This document shows, one piece after another, positions 6,567-10,836 of a DNA stretch of 10,836 bases. Under the pieces are notes generated by a model, which searched no databases, was not told the origin of the DNA, and was given only the letters and a program-made list of their open reading frames with translations. Position 1 is the first letter of the stretch. Every line of letters starts with the position of its first letter. Source of the DNA: Desulfocicer vacuolatum DSM 3385 (GTDB taxonomy: Bacteria > Desulfobacterota > Desulfobacteria > Desulfobacterales > SURF-7); assembly GCA_945870015.1 (NCBI GenBank), contig CAMBQS010000081.1, positions 1 to 10,836 of the forward strand. The letters run 5' to 3'. A program made the position numbers and the translations under genes.

Positions 6567-7464
6567 ATTCGGTTTCGAGGAAGCATGGCTTCGTCTTATA
6601 ATTAAAAAAATTCCAGATCACCCCGATCTATTCCAGTCCAGCTCAGTGGAAAAGGCTCAAGGAATTTTAAGAATTGGTAAATTGAAGGTTGGGGCAGCAA
6701 GAGTATGGGCAGAATCTGCCGGTATTATAACCAAGAGCAAGAGTAAATTTGTGTTGACTCCGTTAGGTCATCTCATCAGGCGCCATGACCCTGACATGGA
6801 TGATGATGGTATTTGGTGGGTGATCCACTACAATCTTGCCAGACAGGACAGTTCTGCATGGTTTTATTCGTTTTATTTCAATGAATTTAAATACGATGCT
6901 TTCGATCGGGACATACTGGAGAAGGAGTTGCGGGCATGGTGGGATAAAAATCACGAAAAACCAATGACGGACAGCACTTTTGACAAACTCATATTCTCAC
7001 CCTTGATACAGGTCTTTGAAGGAACTCGTTTGGGTAAACAATTCGGTTTTTTTGAACCTCAAGAAAAAAATTGCTTTTGCCGCCAACCGGTTGGTCTCCG
7101 ATTGCCACCACCATCCATAATAGGATATGGTTTACTGGATTGGGCAAGAAAGCAGCAAAGACAATCCGTGCATCTGGAAAAACTTCTGGAACCCTGGAGT
7201 ATAGGCAAGATTTTTAGGTTTGATCGGTCATCACTTGACGAGAGCCTTATCCAAATCGGCGACTCCTACAACAAACAAGTGGCGTGGGTAAGCCATACGG
7301 CCGGACTCAATTCAGTGTCCATTATGGATTTGAATCCGTTGACATTGATAAGTGCCTACTATCATGAACTTGATGGAGAATCCCCAACGAATGCGCTGGA
7401 AAAGGGCAAGGCCGACCTCCTTGAAATTAAAAAAATGCAAATGACTGAAACACTGTTTTCATAG
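6553..7464 (+). CDS. DUF4007 family protein
   Basis: A 303-aa protein matching the recalled DUF4007 pattern: an N-terminal F-x(n)-W-L segment, a helix-turn-helix-like block (GKLKVGAARVWAESAGII, residues 43-60), a wing ending LTPLGHLI (68-75), then the DPDMDDDGIWWVIHYNLA motif (79-96) and an AWFYSFYFNEF aromatic block (102-112). The C-terminal half (about 200-303) has no recognisable motif. The biochemical function is not known. The winged-helix-like N-terminus suggests DNA binding, and the family is often seen near PAPS-reductase and phosphorothioation-type genes. The ATG at 6553 lies inside the end of the upstream gene (14-base overlap), with AAAGG at 6537-6541, so translation is coupled to the BrxP-like enzyme and the two products probably act together, for instance as enzyme and DNA-recognition partner (inference). 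Confidence 0.75.
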   Translation: MAEFKFGFEEAWLRLIIKKIPDHPDLFQSSSVEKAQGILRIGKLKVGAARVWAESAGIITKSKSKFVLTPLGHLIRRHDPDMDDDGIWWVIHYNLARQDSSAWFYSFYFNEFKYDAFDRDILEKELRAWWDKNHEKPMTDSTFDKLIFSPLIQVFEGTRLGKQFGFFEPQEKNCFCRQPVGLRLPPPSIIGYGLLDWARKQQRQSVHLEKLLEPWSIGKIFRFDRSSLDESLIQIGDSYNKQVAWVSHTAGLNSVSIMDLNPLTLISAYYHELDGESPTNALEKGKADLLEIKKMQMTETLFS

Positions 7465-7475
7465 GCCATGTTATT

Positions 7476-7904
7476 ATGCAACTCATTGATACTTTTATAG
7501 AAAAATGGCATGTCTGCAAAGATAAGCGTTATCCCGTAATGCTTATTACTCCTTCTAAATCGGGGATTTTTTCAGATACATTAATCGACCAAATTGCAGG
7601 TATTATGAATGGGAAGGCAGTTGATTTTGCTGCCCGTTATCAAGGGGCATTAGAAACATTCTTAACTCGCAACACGGTTCAGAAAGAACTTCGTGATCTA
7701 TCCGTATCAAGCCCTATACTTGTATCCAATCTTGAACCATTTTACAGTAAGTGGCAAATCGCCGAGAGAGTAGACTTTCTGCGCTATATGTTACGGACAG
7801 AAATGGTGAATGGAATAGTAATAGTATTATATTGTAAGGAAAATCTGTCAAAAATAAGAGACGTTGACGAAAACAATCGAGGCACTATTTGGGCGCTGAC
7901 ATAA
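7476..7904 (+). CDS. BrxF-like small protein with eroded P-loop
   Basis: A 142-aa protein placed directly before the BrxC-like ATPase, the position BrxF takes in type 3 BREX. Residues 21-30 (VMLITPSKSG) look like the first beta strand and loop of a P-loop NTPase, but the GxxxxGK[ST] signature is lost. Residues 79-86 (SPILVSNLE) resemble a Walker B strand ending in an acidic residue, and 113-120 (GIVIVLYC) resemble the next core strand. Length and strand order fit a small, probably nucleotide-inactive P-loop fold acting as a structural partner. The start is 11 bases after the previous stop and lacks a strong ribosome binding site, so translation is probably coupled. The BrxF assignment rests on position, size and a vague strand pattern only. 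It could equally be an unrelated small BREX-4 accessory protein. Confidence 0.5.
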   Translation: MQLIDTFIEKWHVCKDKRYPVMLITPSKSGIFSDTLIDQIAGIMNGKAVDFAARYQGALETFLTRNTVQKELRDLSVSSPILVSNLEPFYSKWQIAERVDFLRYMLRTEMVNGIVIVLYCKENLSKIRDVDENNRGTIWALT

Positions 7905-7933
7905 AATATTGGCTTTACACTGTTTTTAAAAAT

Positions 7934-7939
7934 GAGGGG
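7934..7939 (+). promoter_or_regulatory. Ribosome binding site GAGGGG of the BrxC-like gene
   Basis: The strongest Shine-Dalgarno-like sequence in the operon, eight bases before the ATG at 7948. It decides the start of the large ATPase gene, which has a 43-base gap from the preceding gene and so needs its own initiation signal. Confidence 0.6.
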
Positions 7940-7947
7940 CTTTAACT

Positions 7948-10836
7948 ATGGCACGAGACCTTTCTGAGTTTATCAAAATTTCACCTGGGTTCAAGGCAGC
8001 AGTCAATCTTCGCAATGAACGAGACAATCTGAGCAAGGTGGCGGGTTATATCCCAACTGAAGTGGCTCGGGAAATTATTCTGGATTTTGCAAAGAAACTT
8101 CATCCGACAACCCCTGATTTACGCTCAAGAATTATCATGGGGACCTATGGAACAGGTAAAAGCCATTTAGCCCTTGTACTTCTCAATTTCTTTCTGCGAC
8201 CGGTGGAAACTCAGGAGCTGCAATTGGTCATGGGAAAACTGGATATAGATACCAAAGATGTTTTAAATCGATACCGTCAAGCAGTTCCTGCTCCCTACCT
8301 GCTTGTCAGTCTCTATGGAAATGAAGGCAATATTTCCGACAGTCTTATGCTGGGGCTGCGCCGTGCCTTGAGCGCTGAAGGCCTTGATTCATTATTGCCA
8401 CCAACTGCGTTTGATGCTGCGATCAAACGAATTGAAGATTTTGAAAAAAATTACCCGGACAGCTTTGTTATTCTTAAAGAGAAAGTTGAAGAAAAAGGTC
8501 ATACAATAGGAGAATTAAAAACCCGTCTTGCAGAGTATCAGAAAAAATTTTTTGATCTATTCCGTGACATTTATCCTTTAGCGACCAGCGGGTCTCAATT
8601 TGACTTTTTAACCATGATTGACCCCGTTAGCCTTTATGAGAGCATGGTAAAGGAACTCAGAGATAATCACGGTTACAGCGGGATAGCTGTTTTCTGGGAT
8701 GAGTTTGGTCACAAAATGGAAGAGGTTGTAAAAGACCCGTCAGGAAAAGAAGGTCTTGATCTCCAGGCTTTTGCCGAGTTGTGTAATGCCAGTGCAATGA
8801 ATCAAATTCATCTCTACCTGTTCTGCCACCGCTCGTTGAAAGAATATCACGATATTTCGAGGATCGCTTTAGCTTCCAGTCATCAGAAATTGGAAGAGGA
8901 TTTGAGAAAAATTGAAGGGCGTTTCAAGCAGTATATTTTAAAAAGCACTGACACTGAAACGTTCCAGCTAATAGACGGGATTATCATTGCGGATGAACAA
9001 TCATCAGGATGGATTGAATTGAAAGATACCTTTGGTCATTATCTTGACACCCTTGTGCAAGAAACCGCCAGATTGAATTTTTTTATCGGTTTTACTCGCG
9101 ATGAATTAAAAGCGACAGTCGTGCATGGTTCTTATCCACTGCATCCAATGGCAGTATATAGTCTACCCGCCATTTCCGAAAAAGTTGCACAAAATAACAG
9201 AACTCTTTTTACCTGTCTGTGCGAGGACGAAAAGGGCAGCTTTAAACGCTTTCTGGACAAAGCTTCTATAGACCTCTCAACTGATTGCCCACCAATGTTT
9301 ACAGTGGATCAATTGTGGGACTATTTTGCCAATGACATCCGTCAACAGGAACGGACCAGTTCAACTTTCAGGGATTTTGAACATCTAAAGACCCGCCTTA
9401 AAATCGATGATGAAGTGGGACTGCGTATTTTAAAGACGGTTTCCCTTTTTCGGGTAACAACTCCGACCCGATTTAAGGCTACGGAAGATATTCTTATTTA
9501 TTCATTGAATATTTTGCCGGCACAATGTGATTTTTTCAGAACGGAGCTTGCCAGGCTTTCTGATCTTCAAAGTGAAAACCATATTCTAATGCGGTTGCAA
9601 GCAGATGGCTCCTATCGTCCAGCCGTGAGTGGGTCAACAGAAACAATTCTTGAAAAAATAAGGAAGTTGATTGAGGATAATCCAGAAAAACTTGGGCAGA
9701 AGCCAACACCATACCTTAAAAGCCTCTGGGCGGATCTACCTGGCACAGAGCCACGGGAAGCAACTGATTACAGCGATGATTTCGGTGTTTCTCGAAGCCT
9801 TATGATTGAACCGGTCAGCATGTATCAGATTCGTGATTCACTTGAAACCCTTACAAAAGATATTGGCAAAGGAAAATACAATGACGGTCTTGTTCTAACT
9901 GTACTATGCCAAAATTCGAGTGAAATTGAAGAGGCAAAAGAAATTGCAAGAACAGTTTTGGCTGATAAATCATATCAGCAAGTGGTTCTTGCAATTCCCA
10001 AAGAACCGGTGCAGCTTTTCCGCTTGTTACTTGAGCATCAGGCACTCACATACCTGAAGAAGACCGAAGCCAGCCTTTATGGTGAAGGTGGAGAGCTTTA
10101 TGAAGAGTGGAAAATATGGTCAGATGACAAGAGCGCCCAGCTTACACAAATAATTGGTGATCTTCTTTCACCCGAAAAGCAGAATCTTGACTATTTTTGG
10201 CAAGGTCAGGAGCGTATTATTCAGCATAACAGAGAATTAAAGAAACTGGCAACTGTCATCATGCGAGAGGTTTTTCCGTATTGCCCTCAAATAGGAGATC
10301 CAAAGCTTGCCCAAGATGATTTTTCCGGTGCTTGGGGATACAGGAATAACTGTCGTGACATAACAGTTAAGCTTACTGATAGCAATGCTGCAGAAATTTT
10401 ATGGAAAGAGACGGCTTCAGCGACTCAACACGTCGTTAGCCTGATTTTAAAAAACAATGGCATTTTACGCAAAAATCAGACCGGTGAAATTGAGATAAGC
10501 CAGCCTGACGAAATAACACATACTGGTGCCAACAAAGTCTGGGGAGTTATCACTGATTTTCTTAGAAAGGCGCGACAGGGGCCAGTGGAGGTAAAAAACC
10601 TTGTTACTCAATTGCGGCGGCCACCTTATGGTTTTAAATGTCGAGTTATGCCGGTTTTTTTTGCGGTGGCAGCTCATCGTGAATTAGCCATGGGTAATAT
10701 TTCCTTTGAGTTTAAACGAACGGCAACTCAGGTTGAAAAAATCACCATTATTGAGAGCGATACCCTTGAAAAGGTTTTTACTATCCCTGAAAAATATAAA
10801 TTGGCTTATAGTGATGTCAGTTCAAATCAGATTGCT
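7948..10836 (+). CDS. brxC: BrxC/PglY-like large P-loop ATPase (C-terminus beyond the right edge)
   Basis: An open frame of 963 codons from ATG 7948 to the window edge without a stop; BrxC/PglY proteins usually run to about 1,100-1,250 residues, so most of the protein is present. Walker A is GTYGTGKS (65-72) and Walker B is a hydrophobic strand ending DEFG (IAVFWDEFGH; Asp251, Glu252). A sensor-like strand with HRSLKEY follows near residues 290-300. A long insertion of charged helices separates Walker A and B, as in this family. In BREX the ATPase is essential for defence and works with the PglZ phosphatase-fold protein; it probably remodels DNA or complexes using ATP. Here it follows the BrxF-like gene by 43 bases and has its own good ribosome binding site. 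All key residues are intact. The alternative label DUF6079/PglY-type cannot be separated by eye. Confidence 0.8.
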   Translation, partial: MARDLSEFIKISPGFKAAVNLRNERDNLSKVAGYIPTEVAREIILDFAKKLHPTTPDLRSRIIMGTYGTGKSHLALVLLNFFLRPVETQELQLVMGKLDIDTKDVLNRYRQAVPAPYLLVSLYGNEGNISDSLMLGLRRALSAEGLDSLLPPTAFDAAIKRIEDFEKNYPDSFVILKEKVEEKGHTIGELKTRLAEYQKKFFDLFRDIYPLATSGSQFDFLTMIDPVSLYESMVKELRDNHGYSGIAVFWDEFGHKMEEVVKDPSGKEGLDLQAFAELCNASAMNQIHLYLFCHRSLKEYHDISRIALASSHQKLEEDLRKIEGRFKQYILKSTDTETFQLIDGIIIADEQSSGWIELKDTFGHYLDTLVQETARLNFFIGFTRDELKATVVHGSYPLHPMAVYSLPAISEKVAQNNRTLFTCLCEDEKGSFKRFLDKASIDLSTDCPPMFTVDQLWDYFANDIRQQERTSSTFRDFEHLKTRLKIDDEVGLRILKTVSLFRVTTPTRFKATEDILIYSLNILPAQCDFFRTELARLSDLQSENHILMRLQADGSYRPAVSGSTETILEKIRKLIEDNPEKLGQKPTPYLKSLWADLPGTEPREATDYSDDFGVSRSLMIEPVSMYQIRDSLETLTKDIGKGKYNDGLVLTVLCQNSSEIEEAKEIARTVLADKSYQQVVLAIPKEPVQLFRLLLEHQALTYLKKTEASLYGEGGELYEEWKIWSDDKSAQLTQIIGDLLSPEKQNLDYFWQGQERIIQHNRELKKLATVIMREVFPYCPQIGDPKLAQDDFSGAWGYRNNCRDITVKLTDSNAAEILWKETASATQHVVSLILKNNGILRKNQTGEIEISQPDEITHTGANKVWGVITDFLRKARQGPVEVKNLVTQLRRPPYGFKCRVMPVFFAVAAHRELAMGNISFEFKRTATQVEKITIIESDTLEKVFTIPEKYKLAYSDVSSNQIA

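Overview
The window looks like an accessory (genomic-island) region of a bacterial chromosome with moderately AT-rich DNA. The species cannot be named from the sequence. A PAPS-reductase-like enzyme fused to ferredoxin modules and an integron-cassette relic would fit an anaerobic proteobacterium or desulfobacterium, but that is a guess.

Left part (1-2607). Two small minus-strand genes open the window. The first (start 180) runs off the left edge. The second (513-283) encodes a cysteine-rich zinc-ribbon protein. A minus-strand intrinsic terminator lies between them. A gene-poor stretch (about 514-1310) follows. Next comes a two-gene unit (1341-1757, a tail-anchored membrane protein; 1761-2000, a zinc-ribbon protein) that has the boundaries of an integron gene cassette: TTTGTTAGGG at its left end and the exact reverse complement CCCTAACAAA at its right end, beginning a half attC-like site that stops near 2035. 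A second gene-poor stretch (2036-2607) holds an inverted repeat and a weak candidate promoter.

Right part (2608-10836). Five plus-strand genes are packed as one operon, with two overlaps and gaps of 11 and 43 bases: (1) a 784-aa protein combining two RNA polymerase alpha-CTD-like helix-hairpin-helix domains, a sigma-70 region 4-like helix-turn-helix and a HARE-HTH-like winged helix; (2) a 535-aa PAPS-reductase-family PP-loop enzyme with an N-terminal zinc ribbon and a C-terminal double [4Fe-4S] ferredoxin (BrxP-like); (3) a DUF4007 protein; (4) a 142-aa protein resembling BrxF with an eroded P-loop; (5) a large BrxC/PglY-like P-loop ATPase, 963 codons of which are in the window before it runs off the right edge.

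A PAPS reductase with a BrxC-type ATPase is the hallmark pair of type 4 BREX phage defence, in which sulfur-based (phosphorothioate-like) DNA marking is suspected. The expected pglZ and brxL would lie just beyond the right edge. The transcription-machinery-like first gene, DUF4007 and the BrxF-like gene go beyond the minimal type 4 core (brxP-brxC-pglZ-brxL) and are the most interesting part of the window.
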